In this document: positions 1 through 8,448 of the stretch, piece by piece
Layout of the letters: the number at the start of each line of letters is the position of its first letter
Numbering within the stretch: the first letter of the stretch is position 1
NCBI GenBank assembly: GCA_048264125.1
Contig: JBLXDM010000013.1
Location: 8,078 to 72,077, forward strand
Direction of reading: 5' to 3'
Source of the DNA: M1-B18 sp048264125
GTDB lineage: Bacteria; Bacillota; Clostridia; Peptostreptococcales; Natronincolaceae
DNA: 64,000 nt
Notes under the pieces: generated by a model
Seen by the model: only the letters and a program-made list of their open reading frames with translations
What the model was told of the DNA's origin: nothing
Database searches by the model: none
Position numbers and translations under genes: made by a program

Positions 1-9
1 TTTATCTCG

Positions 10-1275
10 TTATTCCATGAAGGTGATTTCAACGGTCTCCTGCTGACCATTTCTCATATAGGTTACCGTCACCTTATCTCCAGGTCTGTATTTGTAAAGC
101 TCCTTCTGCAGGCCGCCCATGGACTTAATTTCTGCATCGTTAACCTTTTGTATGACATCCCCTGCTCTTAGGTCATTTTCCGCAGCCGGTGTATCTGCCA
201 CGATTTCTACGATGTATATACCATGCTCTGCCTGTAGCTTTGTACCTGTTGTGCTCTCAATAACCTCAACCTCTACACCTCTGATGCCCAGATATACCCG
301 TGTAAATTCACCCTTCTCTATGATCTGATCCACTATCGGCTTAGCGGTATTTATAGGTATTGCAAAGCCCAGTCCCTCCCCGCTGCTGATTTTGGCTGTA
401 TTTATTCCAATTACCTGACCCTTTCCATTTAATAGGGGCCCACCGCTGTTACCAGGGTTGATGGATGCATCTGTTTGCACCAGGTTTTCTATGGTCTCTG
501 TCCCTGTGCTGGAGAGGGGAATTGTTCTATTTAAGCCACTAATAACCCCCTGTGTTAGGGTTCTTTCAAAATTTAGCCCCAGTGGATTACCTATGGCTAC
601 TGCTATTTCTCCTACCTCCAGGCTGTCGCTGTCTCCCAGCTCAGCCACCGGCAGGTCCTCTGCTTCAACCTTTACAACTGCCAAATCCAGACTTTTTTCC
701 TGCCACACAACCACTGCCGGCAGCTCTCTACCATCGTATAAGACCACCTTTACCTCCTCTGCCTCTCCGTCTGCCACCACATGAGAGTTGGTAAGTATAT
801 AGCCTCTGCTGTCAACTATGACCCCCGTTCCTACCACTGATGCATTTGTGGTGCCAAACATGGTCCGTTGCAGTGTTATGGTGGTGATGCCCACTACTGA
901 GGACATTGCCTTTTTAGCCACTGCCGAATATACCGTTAGGTCCGTTGTGGATTCTATCGTTATATTATCGCCATTGCCCCCTGACACATTTACGCCTCGA
1001 AGGGCCATTATTTCTGGCAGAAATGCCACCATTACCGCCATACTAAGCAAACTTCCTATTATGGCACCTATCAAGGCAATTGCAATTCCCCCCTTGCCAT
1101 TCCTCTTTTTCCTATCGATGGTCTCAGGTGTATTAACCGCTCCAGTAAAGGCCTTAAGCTCCGGTACATCCTCCACACCGAAGCAGGTCTCCTCCTCTTC
1201 AATAGCTTCCCTACTGTCCCCTTCATTTAGTTTTAGATCTTCTATGTTCGCATCCTTATTCTCTTTAAAATCCAT
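10..1275 (-). CDS. htrA: HtrA/DegP-like membrane-anchored serine protease (copy 1)
   Basis: This is an S1C serine protease with a C-terminal PDZ domain, expected to degrade misfolded proteins outside the membrane. A cytoplasmic acidic N-terminus is followed by one membrane segment at about residues 63-85. The protease domain shows His165 in TNSHVV, Asp197 in SLDLAV and Ser277 in GNSGGP, and the PDZ domain covers roughly residues 325-415. The start is placed at the ATG at 1275 because GGAGGT lies 5-6 bases upstream; an ATG at 1293 precedes that site and is unlikely. It is closely similar to the protein at 1712-2968, so this is a local duplication. The cleavage substrate is not visible from sequence. 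Confidence 0.93.
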   Translation of the reverse strand: MDFKENKDANIEDLKLNEGDSREAIEEEETCFGVEDVPELKAFTGAVNTPETIDRKKRNGKGGIAIALIGAIIGSLLSMAVMVAFLPEIMALRGVNVSGGNGDNITIESTTDLTVYSAVAKKAMSSVVGITTITLQRTMFGTTNASVVGTGVIVDSRGYILTNSHVVADGEAEEVKVVLYDGRELPAVVVWQEKSLDLAVVKVEAEDLPVAELGDSDSLEVGEIAVAIGNPLGLNFERTLTQGVISGLNRTIPLSSTGTETIENLVQTDASINPGNSGGPLLNGKGQVIGINTAKISSGEGLGFAIPINTAKPIVDQIIEKGEFTRVYLGIRGVEVEVIESTTGTKLQAEHGIYIVEIVADTPAAENDLRAGDVIQKVNDAEIKSMGGLQKELYKYRPGDKVTVTYMRNGQQETVEITFME

Positions 1276-1389
1276 AAAAATACCTCCATTCATTTATATT
1301 TCATATGGCTTAATAAATATTTGCACTGCTAAGCACCGATAGCTTAATTTTACACCCCAATGCTTAAATTAACCTTAAATCCTATCAAA

Positions 1390-1416
1390 AATACAAAAAA
1401 CCGAGGAACCCCTCGG
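1390..1416 (-). terminator. Rho-independent terminator after the CxxH/CxxC gene
   Basis: On the minus strand CCGAGG, a GGTT loop and CCTCGG are followed by TTTTTT. The hairpin starts at the base after the stop codon of the 55-residue gene, and separates it from htrA copy 1. Confidence 0.8.
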
Positions 1417-1584
1417 CTATACTACTAAGTATTTTGGTTTATCCTGGCAGTAGTCACAATAGTTTGGCTTTGTCCATTCTCCAAAGGATGTCTTATCCAG
1501 CTCATATAAATCCGGCGGCTGCTCATACACCTCTATAAAATCGTCGATTGCATCCTCTAGATGCTTATAGCAGACAACATACAT
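1417..1584 (-). CDS. CxxH/CxxC mini-protein (BA_5709-type family)
   Basis: This 55-residue protein begins MYVVCYKHLEDAI and ends KPKYLVV. It carries a CYKH motif at residues 5-8 and a CDYC motif at residues 43-46, which together look like a single zinc site. That pattern and the location beside htrA match the small CxxH/CxxC protein family of Bacillus, whose function is unknown. A GGAGTG ribosome-binding site lies about 5 bases before the ATG, and a strong terminator follows the stop. It lies between the two HtrA paralogs, all on the minus strand. I see the motif directly; the family name comes from memory of the pattern and neighbourhood. Confidence 0.82.
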   Translation of the reverse strand: MYVVCYKHLEDAIDDFIEVYEQPPDLYELDKTSFGEWTKPNYCDYCQDKPKYLVV

Positions 1585-1711
1585 ATGCTTCACTCCAAAA
1601 TTTAAGTCTCTATATTACTATTATTGTTTTTATTTAAGGCTTCATACATTTAGTTATCAAAAAGGGGTACCTATTCCTATGAATATGCACCCCTTACAGC
1701 TATACTATATA

Positions 1712-2968
1712 CTATTCTACAAAGGTAACCTCTACCTTTTCTTCTCTGCCATTTCTCATATAGGTAACCGTCACCTTGTCACCGGGTCTGTATTTGTAAA
1801 GCTCTTTTTGCAGTGCTCCCATTGATTTTATAGTTACATCCTGTACCCTTTGAATGACATCCCCTGCCCTTAGTCCATATTCCTCTGCAGGTGTATCGGG
1901 TATAATCTCCACTATATAGATGCCATACTCCGCCTGTAGCTCTGTGCCTGTGGTGCTTTCGATTACCTCCACCTCTACACCTCTAATACCTAAATACACC
2001 CTTATAAATTCTCCCTTTTCCATGATTTGATCCACTATTGGCTTCGCTGTATTTATTGGGATTGCAAAGCCTAAGCCTTCACCGGTACTGATTTTTGCCG
2101 TATTTATTCCTATGACCTGACCCCTGGAGTTTAGTAGTGGTCCACCGCTGTTACCGGGATTAATTGAGGCATCCGTCTGAACAAGATTCTCTATTGTCTC
2201 GGTGCCTGTGCTGGAAATAGGTATGGTTCTGTTTAAGCCGCTTATTACACCCTGCGTTAGGGTTCTTTCAAAATTCAGTCCCAGGGGGTTTCCTATGGCA
2301 ATTGCTATTTCTCCAACCTCCAGCTCGTCACTGTCACCCAGCTCCGCCACCGGAAGGTTAGCTGCATTTACCTTTATTACCGCCAGGTCAAGGCTTCTTT
2401 CCTGCCAAACAACCTCTGCCGGCAGCTCCTCACCGTCATATAGTATGACCTTTACCTCCTGAGCCTCCCCATCCTCCACCACATGGGAGTTTGTCAGTAT
2501 ATAGCCTCTACTGTCTACGATTACCCCAGTTCCTGTTATGGGGGACCTTACAGATCCAAAAATACTCCTTTGCAGGGTCATTGAGGTTATTCCCACCACC
2601 GATGACATGGCCTTTCTAGCAACCGCTGAATATACCGTTAAATCCGTTGTGGGCTCTATGGTGATGCTTTCTCCTCTCCCGCCTATATGAATCCCTCTAA
2701 AATTCATTATTTCAGGCAGGTATACCACCATAACCGCCATACTTACTAAGCTTCCAATTAGTGCCCCTATCAAGGCTGTGGTGAAATAGCCTACACCCCT
2801 TCTCTTTTTTTGTACGACATATGCAGGTGGCACTTCGTCTGATATCGGAGTATAATTTACATAGCTTTTTTCCCCTGTGCTGTCCTCATATGAAAAATCC
2901 CGACTGTCGGTGATCTCCTCCGATCCCTTCTCCTCTGTGCCCTCTTGATTCTCATCCTTAAAATCCAT
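1712..2968 (-). CDS. htrA: HtrA/DegP-like membrane-anchored serine protease (copy 2)
   Basis: Second S1C protease with one N-terminal membrane segment (about residues 62-84), a trypsin-like domain with His162, Asp194 and Ser274, and a C-terminal PDZ domain. Most of the sequence from the membrane segment to the end matches copy 1, while the first 55 residues differ, so the cytoplasmic tails may be regulated separately. The ATG at 2968 is preferred over the GTG at 2974 because GGAGGT ends immediately before the GTG and six bases before the ATG. It follows walJ on the same strand, as htrA does in the Bacillus yycJ-yycK arrangement. Confidence 0.93.
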   Translation of the reverse strand: MDFKDENQEGTEEKGSEEITDSRDFSYEDSTGEKSYVNYTPISDEVPPAYVVQKKRRGVGYFTTALIGALIGSLVSMAVMVVYLPEIMNFRGIHIGGRGESITIEPTTDLTVYSAVARKAMSSVVGITSMTLQRSIFGSVRSPITGTGVIVDSRGYILTNSHVVEDGEAQEVKVILYDGEELPAEVVWQERSLDLAVIKVNAANLPVAELGDSDELEVGEIAIAIGNPLGLNFERTLTQGVISGLNRTIPISSTGTETIENLVQTDASINPGNSGGPLLNSRGQVIGINTAKISTGEGLGFAIPINTAKPIVDQIMEKGEFIRVYLGIRGVEVEVIESTTGTELQAEYGIYIVEIIPDTPAEEYGLRAGDVIQRVQDVTIKSMGALQKELYKYRPGDKVTVTYMRNGREEKVEVTFVE

Positions 2969-3007
2969 AGCCACACCTCCAATAGTTTAATTATTTACAT
3001 ACTAAAC

Positions 3008-3032
3008 AACCCATATACTGCTTCAATGGGTT
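3008..3032 (-). terminator. Weak hairpin between walJ and htrA copy 2
   Basis: AACCCAT and ATGGGTT can pair around an 11-base loop. The T-tract is poor, so termination, if any, is probably partial. Confidence 0.3.
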
Positions 3033-3080
3033 GGAGTTTATCGCTTAATCAATTATCTACCTTTAAAGATATCGTTATTT

Positions 3081-3875
3081 TCAAAACTGGTACATAGTAC
3101 TTATTCTGTCTCTGTGGGCTAGGTCTAAAACCAAGTCCTTCCCTATGCTGATTTGATTTAATTCCAATATATTTTTTACCGTTGCCATGGCCAGCTCTGG
3201 AAAATTGTTTTCCTTGCTGAGATGGGCCAGCAATACATTCTTGACATTATGCTTAACGAGGTCTACAATGGCATATCCTGCTGCATCATTTGAAAGATGC
3301 CCTTCGTTGGACAATATTCTTCGCTTCAGATAGTATGGATAGCTGCCGACCTTCAACATTTCCACATCATGGTTGGACTCTAAAACCACCAAATGAGAGT
3401 CCTTGATCTCGGTGGTTATCTCCTCCGTCATATGACCCAAATCCGTAGCTATGCTTATTTTTATACCCTGGCCTTCGAGGCAGAAGCCCACGGGCTCATT
3501 GGCATCATGGGATATGCTGTAGGGCTTTATCTGTATTTCTCCAACATTAAAGCGTGTGGCAGTAGTAAATACCTTTATATTGTCTGGTGACAGCTTTCCC
3601 AGCTTCGACTCCATCCCCAGCCAGGTTCCTTCGTTTGCATATATCGGTATGTTAAAGCGCCTCGATAAAATCCCTGCCCCCTGTATATGGTCGCTGTGCT
3701 CATGGCTTATCAATATTGCTGTAAGCCTATTGGGGTCTACATTTATTTCCTGTAGCTTTCCCTGTATCTGCTTGCCGCTTAGGCCTGCATCTATTAAGAC
3801 ATGGCTTTCGTTATCCGTTATAAAATGACAATTCCCACTGCTACCGCTCGCAAGCGAACAAAACTGTACCGCCAT
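3081..3875 (-). CDS. walJ: WalJ/YycJ metallo-beta-lactamase-fold hydrolase
   Basis: A 264-residue metallo-beta-lactamase-fold protein with the metal-binding motif HEHSDH at residues 58-63 and further His and Asp ligands downstream (SHDANEP, ATDLGH, AHLSKEN). WalJ/YycJ is the conserved companion of the WalRK cell-wall regulon; in Bacillus it has been linked to coordination of cell division with replication and to DNA exonuclease activity. Here it lies downstream of murA, separated from the walRKHI genes by murA and a terminator. The start has a usable GGAGGC site. The family assignment is firm and the substrate is uncertain. Confidence 0.93.
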   Translation of the reverse strand: MAVQFCSLASGSSGNCHFITDNESHVLIDAGLSGKQIQGKLQEINVDPNRLTAILISHEHSDHIQGAGILSRRFNIPIYANEGTWLGMESKLGKLSPDNIKVFTTATRFNVGEIQIKPYSISHDANEPVGFCLEGQGIKISIATDLGHMTEEITTEIKDSHLVVLESNHDVEMLKVGSYPYYLKRRILSNEGHLSNDAAGYAIVDLVKHNVKNVLLAHLSKENNFPELAMATVKNILELNQISIGKDLVLDLAHRDRISTMYQF

Positions 3876-3919
3876 TTAAATTGCCTCCAATGTAATATCG
3901 TTTATACTACTAGGGAATA

Positions 3920-5176
3920 TTACAGGCTAACTCGTCTGACCCGAGCCCCTAATTTTGCCAGCTTTTCCTCCAGCTGATCATAGCCTCTATCTACAAAGTG
4001 CACATTCTCTATTTCTGTTTCGCCCTCCGCAACAAGTGCTGCAACCACCAAAGCAGCTCCTGCCCTTAGATCTGAAGCGCTTACCTTCGCCCCCATCAGT
4101 CTGTTAACTCCGTTAATTACCGCAACTCTGCCCTCTACCTTAATATTTGCCCCCATACGCTTAAGCTCGTCGACATGCTTGAACCTGCCTTCAAAAATAG
4201 TCTCCGTTACAACGCTGGTGCCACTGGCTACTGTTAGCAGACTTGACATAGGCTGCTGAAGATCTGTAGGAAAGCCGGGATAAACCAAAGTCTTTATATT
4301 TATGTTTTTCAAGGGTGAATTTGCAACCACCCTAATGGACTCACAATTTTCTATGATCTCAATTCCCATTTCCTTAAGCTTTGCAGTTATTGCCTCCAGA
4401 TGCTTCGGTATAACATTGTTTAGTACAATGTCACCCCTCGTGGCTGCTGCAGCTATCATATAGGTCCCGGCCTCTATTTGGTCCGGTATAACCATGTGAT
4501 TGCAGCCCTTCATCTCCTCTACACCCTTTATTTTAATGACATCCGTACCGGCACCCCTTATATCGGCACCCATACAGTTTAAAAAGTTTGCCACATCCAC
4601 CACATGGGGCTCTTTGGCAGCATTTTCAATGATTGTCATGCCCTCTGCCCTGCTGGCCGCCAGCATAATATTTATGGTCGCCCCTACACTGACAACATCC
4701 ATATATATTTCTGCCCCCACCAGCCTATCAGCCTCTACGGAGATAATACCATGATCTATTGATACCTTAGCTCCTAAGGCCTCGAAGCCCTTTATGTGCT
4801 GATCTATTGGTCTTGTCCCTATTGAGCAGCCGCCGGGATAAACAACCCTAGCCCTTTTGAATCTTCCCAGTCCGGCCCCTAAAAGATAATAGGATGCCCT
4901 TAGCTCCTTTGCGCTTTCATAATCCGCAAAGCATTCTGTCATGCCTGTTGTGTTTATTTCTAGGGTTTTAGTGCCTAATACTCTTACCTTAGCCCCTAAG
5001 CCCTTTAATATCTCTGAAAGGGTTTTTACATCACTTATTTCCGGTAAATTTTCTATAACACATGTATCTCCTGCTAAAACAGTTGCAGGTATTATAGCAA
5101 CCGCTGCATTTTTAAATCCACTAATATCTACTTCACCTTGTAGTCTATGTCCACCCTCAATTATTAGTTTATTCAT
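3920..5176 (-). CDS. murA: UDP-N-acetylglucosamine 1-carboxyvinyltransferase
   Basis: MurA catalyses the first committed step of peptidoglycan synthesis, transferring enolpyruvate from PEP to UDP-GlcNAc in the cytoplasm. The 418-residue length is normal. The active-site Cys117 lies in YPGGCSIGTRP and substrate-binding Lys22 in SGFKNAA. A catalytic Cys rather than Asp implies normal fosfomycin reactivity. It sits between the wal genes and walJ, so wall precursor synthesis is linked by location to the wall-stress regulator. The leader contains a 50-base near-perfect hairpin (5192-5241), and the ribosome-binding site (GGCGAGAGC) is weak, so translation control is plausible but unproven. Confidence 0.95.
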   Translation of the reverse strand: MNKLIIEGGHRLQGEVDISGFKNAAVAIIPATVLAGDTCVIENLPEISDVKTLSEILKGLGAKVRVLGTKTLEINTTGMTECFADYESAKELRASYYLLGAGLGRFKRARVVYPGGCSIGTRPIDQHIKGFEALGAKVSIDHGIISVEADRLVGAEIYMDVVSVGATINIMLAASRAEGMTIIENAAKEPHVVDVANFLNCMGADIRGAGTDVIKIKGVEEMKGCNHMVIPDQIEAGTYMIAAAATRGDIVLNNVIPKHLEAITAKLKEMGIEIIENCESIRVVANSPLKNINIKTLVYPGFPTDLQQPMSSLLTVASGTSVVTETIFEGRFKHVDELKRMGANIKVEGRVAVINGVNRLMGAKVSASDLRAGAALVVAALVAEGETEIENVHFVDRGYDQLEEKLAKLGARVRRVSL

Positions 5177-5191
5177 GCTCTCGCCGACCCT

Positions 5192-5241
5192 AGTGCCTCA
5201 TCGCAATTAATTCACCTAAGTTTTAACTGCGACGAGGCACT
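5192..5241 (-). promoter_or_regulatory. Long inverted repeat in the murA leader
   Basis: Arms AGTGCCTCATCGCAATTAA (5192-5210) and TTAACTGCGACGAGGCACT (5223-5241) pair over 19 positions with two mismatches on one strand (wobbles on the other) around a 12-base loop. It ends about 15 bases before the murA start codon and has no T-tract, so it is not a standard terminator. It could be a protein operator or an RNA structure limiting murA expression. Confidence 0.6.
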
Positions 5242-5404
5242 ATCCAGCTTCTTCACCACCTTCGATTTATTTGACATCCCTTGTTTTCTATATTAATCAG
5301 AACTTAACATAATTTACATTTTGTCTTCATTATAGCACTTCTTAAATGATTTGATAATAATTTTTATTGTGTTATTAACAGTAATTTTTTGCCATTAAAA
5401 AACA

Positions 5405-5444
5405 ACATAAAAAAAGTAGAAAAAGCCTACTTTACTTTTTCTAC
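5405..5444 (-). terminator. Rho-independent terminator after walI
   Basis: On the minus strand GTAGAAAAAG and CTTTTTCTAC form a 10-base stem followed by seven T residues. It ends the walR-walK-walH-walI transcription unit and isolates murA. Confidence 0.8.
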
Positions 5445-5478
5445 CTTTGTATTTAAAAATCCTCTTATTTTGTCGAAT

Positions 5479-6351
5479 TTAATTGTCAAGAGCCTCTACA
5501 TAGTAGGTTTTTCCGTTTTGAAGAATTATTCTCCAGGAGGGAAAGGCTGTTCCTGATTCAATATTTTCCCAATCCGCCAGCTGTATTTCCTCAGGGTTAA
5601 AATAGTAGCCCACCTCTATGTTGGTGATTAATATTTCCCCTTGGTTGTCATTTATTATATCGCTCATTGTCCTTAAAATAGCATCTGATGCCGATATTAT
5701 TTTAGATTTGCCTTGTTGTGTCTTATCCGTCGTCAGCAGTAATGCCTCCATTCCTACAATCCCACGGTAATTAACATAAACATTGATATAGCTTTCTCCC
5801 AAAAAGCGATTTTTGTAGGTTTGATGATACACCAGCTTATACAGGGGCACCTCATCAAATTCCTTAACTACGCCATAGTATACCTGCTCCATCACCAGCT
5901 GACTGCTGTAAAGATCCTGCTCCTTAAGAAACTGTGTGGCCAAAACCGCCGCGTCATCCTCGTCGATCCCATAATCCACCACTTCTTCGCTTTTGTTTCT
6001 ATAAACCAGCTTCTTATTTCCCAGTACTGTTAGGGACTTATCCTGGGCTTGATATCTGCCCTCTCCAACCCTTCTGTACCCTTCTCCCAGGAGCTGCTCT
6101 GCGGCTGCCTCTGGATCAAAATACTTATATTTTACCATTAATACTGGCATTGAAAGTATCTCTCTGGGAATATTTCCTTTTATTCTGATCCCATTTTCCT
6201 CTAAATGCTTTTCTACATTCTGTAAATATTCATCACTTATAATTTGCAAATCTCCATCGGAGTACATATCTTTACCCAGATAAAATACTAATAGCAAGTT
6301 GGTCACTATAAAAGCTACTATCAATATATTTTTTGCTTTTGACCAATCCAT
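5479..6351 (-). CDS. walI: WalI/YycI-type regulator of the WalK kinase
   Basis: A 290-residue protein starting MDWSKAKNI with one N-terminal membrane segment (about residues 7-26) and a large extracytoplasmic domain, the architecture of YycI. In Bacillus, WalI and WalH form a membrane complex with WalK and restrain its activity. The gene follows walH by 13 bases and is the last gene before a strong terminator. Identification rests on the N-terminal motif, length and order rather than overall sequence, because this family diverges quickly. Confidence 0.85.
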   Translation of the reverse strand: MDWSKAKNILIVAFIVTNLLLVFYLGKDMYSDGDLQIISDEYLQNVEKHLEENGIRIKGNIPREILSMPVLMVKYKYFDPEAAAEQLLGEGYRRVGEGRYQAQDKSLTVLGNKKLVYRNKSEEVVDYGIDEDDAAVLATQFLKEQDLYSSQLVMEQVYYGVVKEFDEVPLYKLVYHQTYKNRFLGESYINVYVNYRGIVGMEALLLTTDKTQQGKSKIISASDAILRTMSDIINDNQGEILITNIEVGYYFNPEEIQLADWENIESGTAFPSWRIILQNGKTYYVEALDN

Positions 6352-6364
6352 AACTCCACCACCA

Positions 6365-7795
6365 TTAATTTAGAAGACTGCTGTCCAGTAACCTACCATT
6401 ATATATGTCGAAATAATAAACATTGTTTTTAACTCTAATTCTCCAGCTGGCCTCCAGAAGCTGCTGCTTATCCTGGCTAATTGTATCAAAGTAAACCAGC
6501 TGCACCTCACTGATGCTCTTAATTAAATCTGCGTGCATATTTTCTCCGTCTAAAACGCCCTCATAGGTCGCTAAGTAATTTTCTTTTATCATATCCAAAT
6601 TAATCTCTATTATCTTGGGTGGTACTATGATAGGCTCCAGCTTCGTAACCGGGGGAATATCCATCTTTTTCCTCAAGAAGGTCCGATAGCCTCTGATTTG
6701 ATTGCCTATAACCTCGATTTCTATGGCATTGTTCATGCCTGAGGCGTTAAAGTGCACGGGGTAGCCCTCCAGATGATATCCAAAGCTAAAGGAGAAGCCC
6801 TTCCGCTCTTTATATTCTATTTCCTTTATTTCTCTTAGAAACAAATTATCTGCCATGTCTCCCTGCTGCTGCATATATAATAAAGCCGTCTCCAGAGCCT
6901 TTTTTACATTTGTACTGGATACGGGATCAAATTCCTCTTTATACTCCAGCCTACCCCTATTGTTTATCCGGAGGCTCTTTTCACCATAGCCATATAAGTA
7001 AACCATTGTTCCCGTGGTTTCCTTGATGGTTTTTATAAAATCAATATTCCTGAAGAAGCTCCTAGACTTTTCCGCCAGCTGTGCATCATTGCTGATATCT
7101 ATTTCACTCTCCACATATATTTGAGGCACAGGAATGTTAATGCTTAGGGGCATTACAGTGTAATTGCCGACATAGTAGAAAACGGCATTGTAATCTACAA
7201 ATTCCCGTTCCTCATATTCACTGACATAGGAGACAAGCTCCTCATTACTGTAATTCTCCAATGCAACCCTAAAGTAATTCGAATCTTTTCCTATAATATA
7301 GATAATTCCCGTATTTTTAGCGGGAATCAAAATCTTCTTTATTTCTCTTATATTTCTGAGGATCTTGCTGTCGATATTATTAAAAACAGAAGAAACCAAT
7401 ACAGAGGGGATGTTATCACCGAACTCCAGCTCGATGAACCGATTTGCCATATTTTCATTGTAGGCCTCACTGCTTATTGACTCTATGCTAGGATCTCCTG
7501 AAAAAAAAGGCTCCAGCACATTCTTTGAAAGCAGCCATACGCTTTTTATGTCATTAAAAAATAAAACACTATAAGCGCTGCTCAGGCTTCTTCCCCCTCC
7601 AAAGCCCATAAGCACCCTAATGGGACTAACAAAGCTATTTCTAGCCTCCTCCAGATCGAGGGCATTGCTTTCCAAGCCTATCGCATCTGAGGAAATGCCT
7701 TGAAAGGGCGAGCGGAACCATACTTTTTGTGTAAGTAATAAACTCATTACAACCAATATCGTCAATATAAAGGTTTTTATTCTCTCCCTGCTCAT
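6365..7795 (-). CDS. walH: WalH/YycH-type regulator of the WalK kinase
   Basis: A 476-residue protein with one N-terminal membrane segment (VVMSLLLTQKVWF region) and a long extracytoplasmic part, matching YycH in architecture and position. WalH and WalI act on the WalK membrane domain. The ATG at 7795 is chosen because GGAG sits eight bases upstream; the GTG at 7804 overlaps that site. It is separated by 17 bases from the upstream secreted-protein gene and overlaps nothing. Sequence identity to Bacillus YycH appears low, as is usual in clostridia. Confidence 0.83.
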   Translation of the reverse strand: MSRERIKTFILTILVVMSLLLTQKVWFRSPFQGISSDAIGLESNALDLEEARNSFVSPIRVLMGFGGGRSLSSAYSVLFFNDIKSVWLLSKNVLEPFFSGDPSIESISSEAYNENMANRFIELEFGDNIPSVLVSSVFNNIDSKILRNIREIKKILIPAKNTGIIYIIGKDSNYFRVALENYSNEELVSYVSEYEEREFVDYNAVFYYVGNYTVMPLSINIPVPQIYVESEIDISNDAQLAEKSRSFFRNIDFIKTIKETTGTMVYLYGYGEKSLRINNRGRLEYKEEFDPVSSTNVKKALETALLYMQQQGDMADNLFLREIKEIEYKERKGFSFSFGYHLEGYPVHFNASGMNNAIEIEVIGNQIRGYRTFLRKKMDIPPVTKLEPIIVPPKIIEINLDMIKENYLATYEGVLDGENMHADLIKSISEVQLVYFDTISQDKQQLLEASWRIRVKNNVYYFDIYNGRLLDSSLLN

Positions 7796-7812
7796 TTTCT
7801 TCACTCCAAAGA

Positions 7813-8355
7813 CTATGGTTTGCTGCTCCCTGAATTAGTAATATTTTTTAGAACGTTTGAAGAAGATGTATTCGGAATATCTTTAATAGCATCCTCAATG
7901 TGCTTCTTTAGCTCCTCTTGATTTTTTACGGTCACATAGCGAACCACTGACTCCTCAGTTCCGTCCTTTAAGGTTGCCAATATCTCTATTTTGCTTAGCC
8001 CTCTTCTTAGCTCAAGCGCAGCCCAGCCTCTCTGAAGCGCACCTATTTCTATATCTATAGGGTCGTGGGATGACACAAAGTTCTCCTTGCTTTGCACAAG
8101 GCTAATGTTGAAGAATACCTGAATATTAACCTTGGTTCCCTCAGGCGCTACAAACTCCAATACGATATTCCTATTATTTGTGGTTATATCTCTATCGGGG
8201 GTCACTACCTGGAAGCCCGTCTCCGCGGCTTCCTCTTCAATATTTGGACTATCTATTTTTTTTGAGTCTGCAGCCACCTCTCCAGCCAGTGCTACAGTGG
8301 TGCTTCCTCCTAATATAACCAGTACAATTGTACCTGCTAATAGCTTTCTAACCAT
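7813..8355 (-). CDS. Secreted or membrane-anchored protein of unknown function inside the wal operon
   Basis: I do not recognise a family. The 180-residue product starts MVRKLLAGTIVLVILGG and has a signal peptide ending near ALAGEV. A linker is followed by a strand-rich region at about residues 45-150 (NRNIVLEFVAPEGTKVNIQVFFN, then RYVTVKNQEEL), suggesting one immunoglobulin-like or Big-type beta-sandwich, then a Ser/Asn-rich tail. The ATG at 8355 is chosen because AGGAGG lies seven bases upstream. It sits between walK and walH, so it is probably co-transcribed with them and may be an extracellular partner of WalK, WalH or WalI. That role is inference only. Confidence 0.8.
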   Translation of the reverse strand: MVRKLLAGTIVLVILGGSTTVALAGEVAADSKKIDSPNIEEEAAETGFQVVTPDRDITTNNRNIVLEFVAPEGTKVNIQVFFNISLVQSKENFVSSHDPIDIEIGALQRGWAALELRRGLSKIEILATLKDGTEESVVRYVTVKNQEELKKHIEDAIKDIPNTSSSNVLKNITNSGSSKP

Positions 8356-8448
8356 AACCATTCCTCCTGTTAAATACACAAGTAACATACTTAACAACAT
8401 TATACCTAATTATTATTACAGACGTATTACAAGGAAATTAAGATTAAA

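Noticed and set aside
818..1342. Plus-strand open frame opposite htrA copy 1
   Set aside because: It is a shadow of the protease gene on the other strand with no supporting site or motif.
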